Shown here: piece by piece, positions 24,823-34,047 of the stretch
Layout: every line of letters starts with the position of its first letter
Numbering within the stretch: position 1 is the stretch's first letter
Origin: Colwellia psychrerythraea
GTDB taxonomy: Bacteria; Pseudomonadota; Gammaproteobacteria; Enterobacterales; Alteromonadaceae
NCBI RefSeq assembly: GCF_000764225.1
Contig: NZ_JQED01000055.1
Location: 434,001-498,000, forward strand
DNA: 64,000 nt
Reading direction: 5' to 3'
Notes under the pieces: model-generated
Seen by the model: only the letters and a program-made list of their open reading frames with translations
What the model was told of the DNA's origin: nothing
Databases searched by the model: none
Program-made: the position numbers and the translations under genes

Positions 24823-25539
24823 GTGAATTACTTAGCTCTTGATGCTTCTACTGAAGCATGTTCTGTTGCGCTGCAAGTGAATGGTAAAATTTTTTCTCGT
24901 TATGAGCTTTGCCCTCAGTCGCATAGTTTACGTTTACTACCTATGATAGATGATGTACTCAATGAAGCGGGTATTAAACTATCAGCGCTAGATGGTCTTA
25001 TTTTTGGTCAAGGGCCTGGTAGTTTTACTGGCGTTCGCATTGGTGTTGGTGTTGCTCAGGGCCTTGCCTTTTCTGCTAACTTAACTGTTGTTGGCGTATC
25101 AAGCTTACAAGCAATGGCTCAATTAGCCTATATAAAACATGGTCACAAACAAGTTATAGCAACAATAGATGCCCGTATGTCAGAAGTTTACAATGGGTAT
25201 TTTGTGCTTGACGAATATAACGTTATGCAAGCACAACAAGACGAAGCGGTAACCCCTCCTGCTCAATTAGCACAGCAACTATCAGATGTCATTACCCCTT
25301 TTTATGCTGTTGGTACTGGTTGGGATGCCTACAGTGAAACGTTAAGTGAAAAGTCAGACGAACAGTGGTTAGCATTGAAAATTAATGAAGCTAGCCCAGA
25401 CATATTATTCCCAAACGCTGAAGCCATGTTGGCGATAGGTAAGGTAGCGTTAGAAAGCGGGCAAGGGGTATCGGCAGAACATGCCCAACCCGTATATGTT
25501 CGTAATACAGTTTCTTGGAAAAAACTTCCAGGTAAATAA
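24823..25539 (+). CDS. tsaB: tRNA threonylcarbamoyladenosine biosynthesis protein TsaB
   Basis: Non-catalytic partner of TsaD in synthesis of the t6A modification at tRNA position 37. 238 residues, starting with GTG at 24823 (NYLALDASTEACSVAL), preceded by a modest AGGT. The ASKHA-type N-terminal motif and GLIFGQGPGSFTGVRIGVG, typical of TsaB, are present. It starts 22 bp after fkpB, so it may be read from the same transcript. tsaB lies close to fadD, a linkage also seen in E. coli. Confidence 0.95.
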   Translation: MNYLALDASTEACSVALQVNGKIFSRYELCPQSHSLRLLPMIDDVLNEAGIKLSALDGLIFGQGPGSFTGVRIGVGVAQGLAFSANLTVVGVSSLQAMAQLAYIKHGHKQVIATIDARMSEVYNGYFVLDEYNVMQAQQDEAVTPPAQLAQQLSDVITPFYAVGTGWDAYSETLSEKSDEQWLALKINEASPDILFPNAEAMLAIGKVALESGQGVSAEHAQPVYVRNTVSWKKLPGK

Positions 25540-25576
25540 AACAATATTCTAAGGTTAGATATTCTGGAAGTAAATT

Positions 25577-26254
25577 ATGGCAAGTAGTTCGAAGATTACC
25601 TCAGCCAGCTTTTGGCAAAAATACCAGCTCTATTTTCTCCTGATCGCAGCCATTATCATTAGGCAAATCCCTATCGTATCTATTCCGCTTAACTGGCTGG
25701 AAAGTTACTTTCATGAAATTAGTCACGGTATTGCTGCGCTAGTAACTGGTGGTGAAATTGTACGTATTCAGTTATTTACCAATGGTGCTGGTTTATGTAC
25801 AACTCGAGGAGGATTAAGTTTTCTTGTTAGTTTCTTTGGTTATGCAGGTGCAACTTTTTGGGGCTGGTTACTTTTTAAATTGGCAAATAGCCATCAACGA
25901 ACCGCTCAAGTAGTATCAGGCTTAATGATTGTCCTATTGCTTGCTTCGCTTGTTTTTTGGGCAAGAGATGTTCTGACTATTATTATCATTTCAAGTTTAG
26001 CTGTCATGTTTGTCTTTTTGATAAAGATGCGTCGATTATACACGCTGCAACTGTTATTAAAGTTCTTTGGCTTGAGTATTTTATTGAATAGTTTGTTTAG
26101 CCCAACTTATTTATTTGACGGTCGAAATTTAGGTGATGGTGCTGCTTTGGCATCAATGACAATGGTCCCTGAATTAGTTTGGGTCGTGATTTGGTGCGTG
26201 TTGGCAGTAGCAGCGCTTTATTCATTAATAAAAATGAATAAAAAATCTTATTGA
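25577..26254 (+). CDS. M50B-type membrane zinc metallopeptidase
   Basis: Membrane protein of 225 residues with about five or six hydrophobic segments and a zinc motif, HEISH (ESYFHEISHGIAALVTGG, near residue 46), placed in a membrane helix. This resembles the peptidase M50B-like family of intramembrane metalloproteases. A possible third ligand lies in FDGRNLGDGAAL near residue 176. No PDZ domain is present, unlike RseP. The substrate is unknown. It sits between tsaB and an alpha/beta hydrolase with short gaps, so it probably belongs to a tsaB-to-hydrolase transcript. Confidence 0.72.
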   Translation: MASSSKITSASFWQKYQLYFLLIAAIIIRQIPIVSIPLNWLESYFHEISHGIAALVTGGEIVRIQLFTNGAGLCTTRGGLSFLVSFFGYAGATFWGWLLFKLANSHQRTAQVVSGLMIVLLLASLVFWARDVLTIIIISSLAVMFVFLIKMRRLYTLQLLLKFFGLSILLNSLFSPTYLFDGRNLGDGAALASMTMVPELVWVVIWCVLAVAALYSLIKMNKKSY

Positions 26255-26300
26255 TAACTAAAGGGCTTAACGTAACCAACATTCTTAAAGGTACAATCCC

Positions 26301-27221
26301 ATGACAAAGAGCAGCGAAATTGAAGAGCTTAGTTATCAGCTAGATGACTTAACACTCACCGCGCTTGCCTGTGGAAGTGAGGCAGATGAACCGCTGTTAT
26401 GCTTACATGGTTACTTGGATAATGCTGCGAGTTTTTTACCGTTAATGCAGCAAATAGCACAAGAAAGTACTCTGCTATCTGACCGTCGAGTAATAGCGTT
26501 AGACTGGCCAGGACATGGCCATTCAGATCATCGCAGTATTGGTGCTCATTATCATTTTTTTGATTATGTCAGTGAGTTACTCAAACTATTTACCCTTAAT
26601 AATTGGCAAGCAATCGATATTGTTGCCCATTCAATGGGAGCAATGATTGCCAGTGCCTTTGCTGCTGCTTTTCCTGAAAAGGTTAAATCACTGACGCTGA
26701 TAGATTCATTCGGTTTTATTTGCGCACCTGAAGAGTTGGCCACTGATCAGTTACGACGTGGGGTGCTAAGTCGGGTAAAGTCATCTAATGCTAGCCGCTC
26801 TTTTACTGAAGAAATGGCAGTAAAAGCACGCCTACATGTATCTGATTTAAAGGTCGACCATGCAAAAATAATTGTACAAAGATCATTGGTAGAAGTTGAT
26901 AGTAAGCCAATAAATTCAGATGATAATGCGAATGTATTATACCGTTGGCGTTCAGACCCACGCCTGCGGACAATTTCACCTTATCGATTAAGCCTAAAAC
27001 AAGGGCAGCAATTGTTTAGCGACATTAAATGTCCTTTACAGCTTATCTATGGCGATAAAGGTATGGAGATGGTTATAACAGGCCTAGAGCATTTTTCTCA
27101 AGGTGCTAAAAACCTTAAAACGACTAAGTTACCCGGCGGTCATCATGTGCATATGGAAAAAGCGAAGGAGTTATTGCTTATACTTAGCCATTTCTTCAGT
27201 GAAATTAAAACAAGCGTTTAA
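26301..27221 (+). CDS. Alpha/beta hydrolase
   Basis: Cytoplasmic hydrolase of 306 residues with the alpha/beta fold. The oxyanion-region motif LCLHGYLDNAASFLPL is near residue 33, the nucleophile elbow is AHSMGAM near residue 113, and the catalytic His is in GGHHVHME near the C-terminus. The pattern resembles MenH/esterase-type enzymes. Its place upstream of fadD suggests work on an ester or thioester of fatty acids, but the substrate is inference. No signal peptide is seen. Confidence 0.88.
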   Translation: MTKSSEIEELSYQLDDLTLTALACGSEADEPLLCLHGYLDNAASFLPLMQQIAQESTLLSDRRVIALDWPGHGHSDHRSIGAHYHFFDYVSELLKLFTLNNWQAIDIVAHSMGAMIASAFAAAFPEKVKSLTLIDSFGFICAPEELATDQLRRGVLSRVKSSNASRSFTEEMAVKARLHVSDLKVDHAKIIVQRSLVEVDSKPINSDDNANVLYRWRSDPRLRTISPYRLSLKQGQQLFSDIKCPLQLIYGDKGMEMVITGLEHFSQGAKNLKTTKLPGGHHVHMEKAKELLLILSHFFSEIKTSV

Positions 27222-27336
27222 ATTTGTGGCGCAATGCTAAAAAATTTGATAAAACAGTGATATTAAAATAAGAGTTGCTGCAAATAGAAGAATTAATAAA
27301 TACGTAGTAACACAATAAACTGTTGAGGAAGCCATT

Positions 27337-28992
27337 GTGGAAAAAATTTGGTTAGAAAAAAGTTACCCGAGTGATGTGCCGTTTGAAATTGATGCGGATA
27401 AATACCCATCCATTGTGGCTATGTTCACAAAATACTCCACTCAGTTTAGCGACAAAACTGCTTTCATCAATATGGGTGTTTCAATTTCTTATGCAGACCT
27501 TTCAGTCCAAGCAACAGCTTTTGCCGCATATTTACAACAAGATCTAGGCTTACAACGAGGCGATAAATTCGCCATCATGGTACCTAACTGCCTACAATAT
27601 CCAATAGCATTATTTGGTGCTTTATTAGCTGGACTTACCGTCGTAAACGTAAATCCTTTATATACAGCGCGTGAACTTGAACATCAGTTAAAAGACTCTG
27701 ATGCTAAAGCAATGTTAATCATAGAAAACTTTGCGCAGACTCTTGAGAAAGTGGTTGATAATACCGCGGTGCAACACGTTATCATGACCTCTTTAGGTGA
27801 CCGATTGGGCTTAGTTAAAGGTACTGTCGTTAACTGTATGGTTAAATACGTTAAAAAAATGGTACCAGCGTTTAAATTGCCGCACGCGGTTCGTTTTAAT
27901 GCTGCTTTATCAAAAGGCTTAGGACTTAAACTCGTTCCGGTTGAGTTGTGTGGAGATGATCTGGCATTTTTACAATATACCGGTGGTACGACAGGCTTAT
28001 CTAAAGGTGCTATGTTAACTCATCGAAATATGGTGGCAAACTTGCAACAAGCTAAAGCGGCTATTTTCCCATTGTTAGAAGAAGGCAATGAGTTAGTGGT
28101 AACGGCATTACCGCTGTATCATATCTTTGCTTTAACAGCGAATTGTTTAACATTCTTTACTATGGGCGGCACTAATTTATTAATTACTAACCCGAGAGAT
28201 ATGCCAAACTTTGTTAAAGAGTTATCAAAATACCCTTTTACAGCGATTACTGGCGTAAACACCTTATTTAATGGCTTGTTAAATACCCCGGGCTTTAGTG
28301 AGCTTAACTTTAGTACGCTGAAAATGTCACTGGGTGGTGGCATGGCTGTACAACGACCTGTTGCTGAGCGTTGGCAAACAGTGACTGGTACACGTTTGTT
28401 AGAAGGGTATGGTTTAACTGAATGTGCGCCTTTAGTAACGATAAGTCCGTATAATCTTGCTGCTTATGATGGCAGCATAGGTCTTCCTGCGGCTTCAACG
28501 GATGTTAAGATCATGCGTGAAGATGGTAGTGAAGCTGATATCGGTGAGTCAGGTGAAATGTGGGTTAAAGGTCCACAGGTAATGTCAGGATATTATAATT
28601 GTCCAGAAGCAACCAATGAAGTATTGAAAGATGGTTGGTTTGCCACAGGTGATGTTGCCATGATGGATGATAAAGGCTTTTTCACCATTGTTGACCGTAA
28701 AAAAGATATGATCATTGTGTCTGGCTTTAATGTTTACCCCAATGAAATTGAAGAAGTACTCGCGATGCATGATGGGGTATTAGAATCTGCAGCGATTGGA
28801 GTACCGCATGAAGTGTCAGGCGAGGTTGTCAAAGTGTTTGTCGTCAGTAAATCTGACGATTTAAATGAAGAAATACTTATTAAACATTGTCGTCAAAACC
28901 TAACTAATTATAAAGTACCTAAATTGGTTGAGTTTAGAAAAGAGTTGCCTAAAACCAATGTGGGTAAAATATTGAGAAGGGAACTACGTTAA
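27337..28992 (+). CDS. fadD: Long-chain fatty acid--CoA ligase
   Basis: Activates imported long-chain fatty acids to acyl-CoA for beta-oxidation, acting at the inner face of the cytoplasmic membrane. 551 residues (E. coli FadD 561). ANL-superfamily motifs are present: the P-loop YTGGTTGLSKGAMLTH (about residues 212-227), YGLTECAP, the TGD motif (ATGDVAMMD), the FACS-type segment VDRKKDMIIVSGFNVYPNEI, and the C-terminal Lys in NVGKILRREL. Translation starts with GTG at 27337 behind a GAGGAA ribosome binding site. The terminator lies about 45 bp after the stop. Confidence 0.96.
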   Translation: MEKIWLEKSYPSDVPFEIDADKYPSIVAMFTKYSTQFSDKTAFINMGVSISYADLSVQATAFAAYLQQDLGLQRGDKFAIMVPNCLQYPIALFGALLAGLTVVNVNPLYTARELEHQLKDSDAKAMLIIENFAQTLEKVVDNTAVQHVIMTSLGDRLGLVKGTVVNCMVKYVKKMVPAFKLPHAVRFNAALSKGLGLKLVPVELCGDDLAFLQYTGGTTGLSKGAMLTHRNMVANLQQAKAAIFPLLEEGNELVVTALPLYHIFALTANCLTFFTMGGTNLLITNPRDMPNFVKELSKYPFTAITGVNTLFNGLLNTPGFSELNFSTLKMSLGGGMAVQRPVAERWQTVTGTRLLEGYGLTECAPLVTISPYNLAAYDGSIGLPAASTDVKIMREDGSEADIGESGEMWVKGPQVMSGYYNCPEATNEVLKDGWFATGDVAMMDDKGFFTIVDRKKDMIIVSGFNVYPNEIEEVLAMHDGVLESAAIGVPHEVSGEVVKVFVVSKSDDLNEEILIKHCRQNLTNYKVPKLVEFRKELPKTNVGKILRRELR

Positions 28993-29035
28993 AAACAGTG
29001 ATTTTTTAGCTGTGTGTTTCATTATTTGAATGTAA

Positions 29036-29064
29036 AAAAGGCGAGCGATTAAGCTTGCCTTTTT
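29036..29064 (+). terminator. Intrinsic terminator of fadD
   Basis: AAAAGGCGAGC pairs with GCTTGCCTTTT (11 bp with one G-U) around a GATTAA loop, followed by T residues. It is located between the convergent fadD and yciK genes and may serve both. Confidence 0.85.
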
Positions 29065-29112
29065 ATATCTATCAAGATAGTTCTTTAACTGAATTAAGCA
29101 TTACAACTAGGA

Positions 29113-29850
29113 TTACTGCGCTTTTAATGTTTGACCGTTTACCTCTAAACTGTCATCAGACATTAGATAAACATATAAAGGCATAATATCTTCTGGGCTG
29201 GCGATCTCATCTTTATCTTCCGCTGGGAAAGCACATGAGCGCATATTGGTATTTGTTGCGCCAGGGTTGATAGCGTTAGTGCGTAAGTTTGAACCTTCAT
29301 ACTCATCTGCAATAACTTGCATCATACCTTCTGTGGCAAACTTAGAAATGCTGTATTGACCCCAATACGCTCTACCTTGACTACCAACACCTGAAGAAGT
29401 AAAGACTAAAGAAGCGTTTGGTGCTAATAATAAGGTCGGTATTAATGCTTGTGCTAATAAACATTGCGCAGTGACATTAACTTTCATCACGTCATTAAAT
29501 ATTTGCTCATGCATATGGGTGAATGGTGTTAGTTCACCTAAAATAGAGGCATTAAGTAATACTCCATCTAACTGACCAAACTGACTGGCAATGGTCGAAG
29601 ACATGTCTATATAGTTTTGTTTGGTTGCACCTTTTAAATCAAGAGGAATAATTGCAGGCTCTGCTAGCCCCAACGCCACAATTTCATCATACACAGCTTC
29701 AAGTTTTTTAACCGTTTTACCTAGTAAGATAACCGTAGCGCCAAGTTGAGCATAGGTTAATGCTGCAGTACGGCCAATGCCAGCGCCAGCACCTGTAACT
29801 AGAATAGTTTTGTTTTTTAAATAGGCATCTTTTGTTGAATAATTAAACAT
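29113..29850 (-). CDS. yciK: YciK family SDR oxidoreductase
   Basis: Short-chain dehydrogenase of 245 residues resembling E. coli YciK, whose physiological substrate is unknown. It starts MFNYSTKDAYLKNKTILVTG, and the cofactor motif TGAGAGIG follows. The usual NAG reads NAS (LLNASILG), the catalytic Ser is in FTSSGVG, and the Tyr/Lys pair is in YSISK. The C-terminus (LEVNGQTLKAQ) is typical of YciK. It is convergent with fadD and appears monocistronic. Confidence 0.88.
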   Translation of the reverse strand: MFNYSTKDAYLKNKTILVTGAGAGIGRTAALTYAQLGATVILLGKTVKKLEAVYDEIVALGLAEPAIIPLDLKGATKQNYIDMSSTIASQFGQLDGVLLNASILGELTPFTHMHEQIFNDVMKVNVTAQCLLAQALIPTLLLAPNASLVFTSSGVGSQGRAYWGQYSISKFATEGMMQVIADEYEGSNLRTNAINPGATNTNMRSCAFPAEDKDEIASPEDIMPLYVYLMSDDSLEVNGQTLKAQ

Positions 29851-30109
29851 TTTGAGATCTTATTACCGTGAGTGGAAAATTACCTCCTATTCTACTCGTT
29901 GGTATTTTCATTGACGAGTAAAAAGTTGACTAACATGAAAATATTCTACAAAAAAGTAAAAAATTACTAGCACCTTATGACATCTTGGGGTAACTTTAAC
30001 TGGTCCTACTAGTTGTTTAAACATCCGTTTACATTTTGGTTTGAACAGTAAAAGTAAAATAACTTTAATAAATAGACATAATAAAAATTAAGGCATTGGG
30101 GAATTCAAT

Positions 30110-32686
30110 ATGAAAAAGCTAGCTCTCAGTCTTGCGGTTATTAGCGCACTTGGTTTAAGTGCCTGTGACAGCGAAACTATTGAAGATGTACAAAAAGAAG
30201 TCGAAGAAAATGGTACAGCCGTTAAGTCGTTAGCTCGTGTTGTATTTGACCCTTCAAATGGTGGCTTATCGGTACCTAATGATTTGTTATTCTTAGGCAC
30301 CCCAGATGGTACCTTGAATATACCTGTAGCAAGGGATGCGGAAGGTAATATTATATCAGGTGAAAGTGACGAGGAAGGCAATGAAATTGAATCACCTAAT
30401 TATGCAGATCCATCAACTGCATTAGGTGCCCTTGATGGCTGGTCAACGACTAACCCGTTTGTACTTGATATTAGTGTCCCTGATGACGCCTCTATTGATA
30501 GCACATCTGCTGAGAATCCTGCCTCAGTTAAAATATTTGAAGCATTGATGGGAGGTGATACCGGTTGTGAAGAAGTTCCACGTGGTGCTGCTTGTACGGT
30601 GGTTAAAGAATTAACCTTTGGTGTTGATTTTGTGACTAAAGCATCTGGAAATGGTGTGGCAGTTATTCCTATGAAGCCTCTTAAAGCTAAAACAACTTAC
30701 ATTTTAGCATTAACCAATAATCTGAAAGACAGTAATGGCAATAGTGTAGCTGGCTCTATTACTTATGATTTAGTTCGCCAAGATATAGCTACTAATCCGT
30801 TAGCAACTGATGCTCAAAAGGCTTTGCAAGGAGTTATCAATAGTTATGAAAATGCCATTGTAGCAGCAGGTGCTGATAAAGATGCTTTAATTTACACCAT
30901 GGCATTAACGACACAATCAACTGTTGATGTACTGGCTACTGCTAAAGCATTAATGGCTAATAATGTGCCCGCGATGGTTGAAAATGCTACGAATGGTATA
31001 CCAACTATTGGCGTTCAAGATACCGCAATGTCTGTTGCAAATATTTTAGCACCTTATCCTGAAGGCCACCCTGATTTTGACAAAAACAAAATCCCACAAT
31101 CATTAGTGCCGCTATATTCGGCAGCTAACTTTATGCAAGGTAGTATTACTTTACCTTATTATTTAGGAGTTCCATCAGCTGAAAACCCTAAAGGGCCAGT
31201 AAATGATTGGTGGAAAGCTTTGTGTGATTCAGGAGCAATTTTAGCAGGCGTAGCAGCAAAAATTGCTGCAGGAGAGCTACCGCCTGAAACAATTCCAGCT
31301 GATGCGGTAAGTGTCGATGATGGCACTTGCATGGCTATATCAGCGGCACAAGAGCTGCCTGCTCCTGGTCTTAGGGCACTTGGCTTTGATGCGAAACGTC
31401 ATTTAACTAAATTTAGCCCTGTACCTAAAGCGAATGCTGACATGGCTATTGTGGTGCAAATGACTACACCAGATGTCACTATAGCTAATGCTGTTCGCCC
31501 AAGCTTTGGCTTGCCAGGCGATTTAGCTGAACCGACAAATGGTTGGCCAGTTGTGATATTACAGCACGGTATTACTTCTAAAAAAGAAGATATGTTAGCT
31601 GTTACTGGTATTCTTTCAGCGTTTGGTTTTGCGACAGTTGCCATTAATCATCCATTGCATGGTGACTCTAATGCTTTAGGCGGTTTATTACCCGGAGGCA
31701 GCCGTGGTTTTGATATAACAGGCCCTGACGGTGTTCCAGATGGCATTGATGATATTAATGCCACAACAGTGACTTCTACTCATTATATGAACTTAGCTAG
31801 TTTGTTGACCACTCGTGATAATTTACGCCAGTCAACTTCAGACTTAGTTGGTTTACGATTAGGTTTAAATTTCTTGGGCGGTTTTCATGCTGAAGGAAAT
31901 CCAATTAAGGTTGATAGAACTAACGTACACTTTTTAGGGCATTCATTAGGTGCAATTACCGGCATGAACTTTATGGCCTTAACCAATAGCATGCTTGACC
32001 CACAGGTTGACCCTTTGTTCGCTGTGAGCAGTAATAGTCTCGCTATGCCTGGCGTTATGGTTGCTAATTTCTTAATGGAATCAGGTGCGTTCGGTGACGT
32101 GGTTAAATCAAGCTTAACTTATGCAACATCAGAAGCATTTCAAGGTTATGTTGCCCAAGTTCATATGAGCGAAACACCGCCGACTTCAGATGAATTGGCT
32201 GCTTATTACAGAGACTTCTATTTATTATTGACGCCAGAACAACAAGGTGAACTCAATGCTAACTTTACTAAGTTTGCCTTTGCGGCTCAAACAGTAACAG
32301 ATGCAGGCGACCCAGCTAACTATGCTGGAATGATGGCCGCTACTAATACTCCAACGCATTTAATTGAAGTTGTTGGCAATGGAAGTGATAACCTAGGAGA
32401 TCAAGTGATTCCTAATTCAGTGTCAACTACCCCGTTTGGTGGTACTGAAGGTGCTATTTCTTTGTTAGGCTTACCAGGTGTAAGCACTACAACAGAAGGC
32501 TCTGGTGCGGTACGCTTTACTTCGGGTCATCATGGCTCTATTTTAAGCCCAGCCGCAATTCCAGGCATTGCACCTGATGCAGCAAAAACTGCAGCGGCAA
32601 CTCAAGAAATGCAAGGGGAAGTAGCTGGATTCTTTGCTGCAATGGGACAACTGATTACAGTAACTAACCCTGATGTTGTTAAATAA
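30110..32686 (+). CDS. VolA/Pla-1/Cef family surface lipase lipoprotein
   Basis: Predicted lipase or lysophospholipase of 858 residues. A lipoprotein signal (LGLSAC, Cys19) is followed by Asp20. The N-terminal domain holds SLARVVFDPSNGGLSVPNDL, and the C-terminal alpha/beta hydrolase domain carries the oxyanion region VILQHGITSKKEDML and the nucleophile elbow GHSLG (Ser612). The overall pattern matches Vibrio VolA and Aeromonas Pla-1/Cef enzymes, which release fatty acids from host or environmental lysophospholipids at the cell surface. fadD just upstream would activate the products. A strong terminator follows. Confidence 0.87.
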   Translation: MKKLALSLAVISALGLSACDSETIEDVQKEVEENGTAVKSLARVVFDPSNGGLSVPNDLLFLGTPDGTLNIPVARDAEGNIISGESDEEGNEIESPNYADPSTALGALDGWSTTNPFVLDISVPDDASIDSTSAENPASVKIFEALMGGDTGCEEVPRGAACTVVKELTFGVDFVTKASGNGVAVIPMKPLKAKTTYILALTNNLKDSNGNSVAGSITYDLVRQDIATNPLATDAQKALQGVINSYENAIVAAGADKDALIYTMALTTQSTVDVLATAKALMANNVPAMVENATNGIPTIGVQDTAMSVANILAPYPEGHPDFDKNKIPQSLVPLYSAANFMQGSITLPYYLGVPSAENPKGPVNDWWKALCDSGAILAGVAAKIAAGELPPETIPADAVSVDDGTCMAISAAQELPAPGLRALGFDAKRHLTKFSPVPKANADMAIVVQMTTPDVTIANAVRPSFGLPGDLAEPTNGWPVVILQHGITSKKEDMLAVTGILSAFGFATVAINHPLHGDSNALGGLLPGGSRGFDITGPDGVPDGIDDINATTVTSTHYMNLASLLTTRDNLRQSTSDLVGLRLGLNFLGGFHAEGNPIKVDRTNVHFLGHSLGAITGMNFMALTNSMLDPQVDPLFAVSSNSLAMPGVMVANFLMESGAFGDVVKSSLTYATSEAFQGYVAQVHMSETPPTSDELAAYYRDFYLLLTPEQQGELNANFTKFAFAAQTVTDAGDPANYAGMMAATNTPTHLIEVVGNGSDNLGDQVIPNSVSTTPFGGTEGAISLLGLPGVSTTTEGSGAVRFTSGHHGSILSPAAIPGIAPDAAKTAAATQEMQGEVAGFFAAMGQLITVTNPDVVK

Positions 32687-32712
32687 GTTTTAACGTAAAA
32701 TGTCTTATCTTG

Positions 32713-32737
32713 AAAGCCCTCAATTGAGGGCTTTTTT
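32713..32737 (+). terminator. Intrinsic terminator of the lipase gene
   Basis: AAAGCCCTCAATTGAGGGCTTT forms a stem of GCCCT/AGGGC with flanking A/T pairs and a short CAATTG loop, followed by T residues, about 27 bp after the stop codon. Confidence 0.88.
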
Positions 32738-32846
32738 ATTGCTTGATTTCTACGTCCTTTAACCCGCTTTGCAAGACGAAAAAATAGTGTAGAATTACGT
32801 CAATTATTTTTTATCTTTTTTTACCAATATATCCTCAGGAGTTACC

Positions 32847-33896
32847 TTGGAATTTTTATATGAATACGGTTTGTTTTTAGCTAAAGCCGTTACTTTTGTT
32901 TTGGCAATTATTGCCATTATTGTAGCTATTACTGGTGCAGCTATGAAACAGCAGCACAAAAAAGGTGAGCTTGATATCACTGATTTATCTGAACAGTTTT
33001 GCGAAACTGAAGAAGATATTATTCATGCGTTATTGAGCAAAGATGAATTTAAAGAAAAAGAAAAAGCAGATAAAAAGCTCGCTAAAGAGAAAGCGAAAGC
33101 AGATAAAAAAGCAGCTAAAGCGGGTGAAAAGAAAGAGCCTAAGAAGTCACATGTCTTTGTGGTAGATTTCAAAGGTAGTATCGATGCTAAAGAAGTTAGC
33201 TCCTTACGTGAAGAGGTGTCTGCGATACTTTCTGTGGCAACACCTGAAGATGAAGTCTTTGTTCGTTTAGAAAGTGGTGGTGGTATGGTACATGGTTATG
33301 GTTTAGCATCTTCACAGCTAGATCGTATTCGTCAACACAATATTCCTCTAACAGTATCTGTAGATAAAGTGGCTGCTAGCGGTGGGTATATGATGGCTTG
33401 TGTGGCAAATAATATTATTTCAGCACCTTTTGCTATTCTAGGGTCTATTGGTGTTATTGCACAGGTACCAAATTTCAATAAACTATTAAAGAAAAACGAT
33501 ATCGACTTTGAACAATTTACGGCTGGTGAATTTAAACGCACAGTGACCATGTTCGGTGAAAATACAGAAAAAGGTAAAGAAAAATTCATTGAAGAATTAG
33601 AAGAAACTCACGTTTTGTTTAAAAATTTCGTTAGCGAACACAGACCTAGTTTAGATATAGTTAAAGTTGCCACAGGTGAGCATTGGTTTGGTACAACAGC
33701 CTTGGAACTTGGCCTAGTAGATAGTATACAAACCAGCGATGATTATTTACAAGCAAAAAGTAAAAGCCATAAGGTTGTTGCGATTAAGTATGAAGTGAAA
33801 AAAGGCTTGGCCGAAAAATTCTCTAAAGCTGCTTCATTATCGGCGGAGAGTTTTTTAGGAAAATTATTACAACGTAATAATATCTTTCCTAGCTAA
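32847..33896 (+). CDS. sohB: SohB, S49 family membrane serine protease
   Basis: Inner-membrane protease of the SppA/SohB family, 349 residues. One N-terminal membrane helix (about residues 7-32) is followed by a strikingly Lys/Ala/Glu-rich linker (about 66-106) and the S49 domain. Catalytic Ser sits in KVAASGGYMMAC, with the Lys expected in the conserved segment after GSIGVIAQVPNF. The start codon is TTG at 32847 with AGGAG 5 nt upstream; no ATG fits better. In E. coli sohB also lies near topA and cysB, which occur about 6 kb downstream here. Confidence 0.94.
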   Translation: MEFLYEYGLFLAKAVTFVLAIIAIIVAITGAAMKQQHKKGELDITDLSEQFCETEEDIIHALLSKDEFKEKEKADKKLAKEKAKADKKAAKAGEKKEPKKSHVFVVDFKGSIDAKEVSSLREEVSAILSVATPEDEVFVRLESGGGMVHGYGLASSQLDRIRQHNIPLTVSVDKVAASGGYMMACVANNIISAPFAILGSIGVIAQVPNFNKLLKKNDIDFEQFTAGEFKRTVTMFGENTEKGKEKFIEELEETHVLFKNFVSEHRPSLDIVKVATGEHWFGTTALELGLVDSIQTSDDYLQAKSKSHKVVAIKYEVKKGLAEKFSKAASLSAESFLGKLLQRNNIFPS

Positions 33897-33964
33897 TAGC
33901 TGTTTGATGATTAGTTATCAGCCGTTGGTTTAGTTAACGAGTAAATTAATAAACTAAATAATAT

Positions 33965-34003
33965 AAAAAAAGCCTTACTGAACAGATTCAGTAAGGCTTT
34001 TTT
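33965..34003. terminator. Bidirectional terminator between sohB and the symporter gene
   Basis: GCCTTACTGAA and TTCAGTAAGGC form an 11-bp stem around a short CAGA loop. A7 precedes the stem and T6 follows it, so it can terminate both the sohB and the convergent symporter transcripts. Confidence 0.9.
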
Positions 34004-34047
34004 GTTTAACAATTATTTTCTTTTATACAAAAATAATATACTAAATT

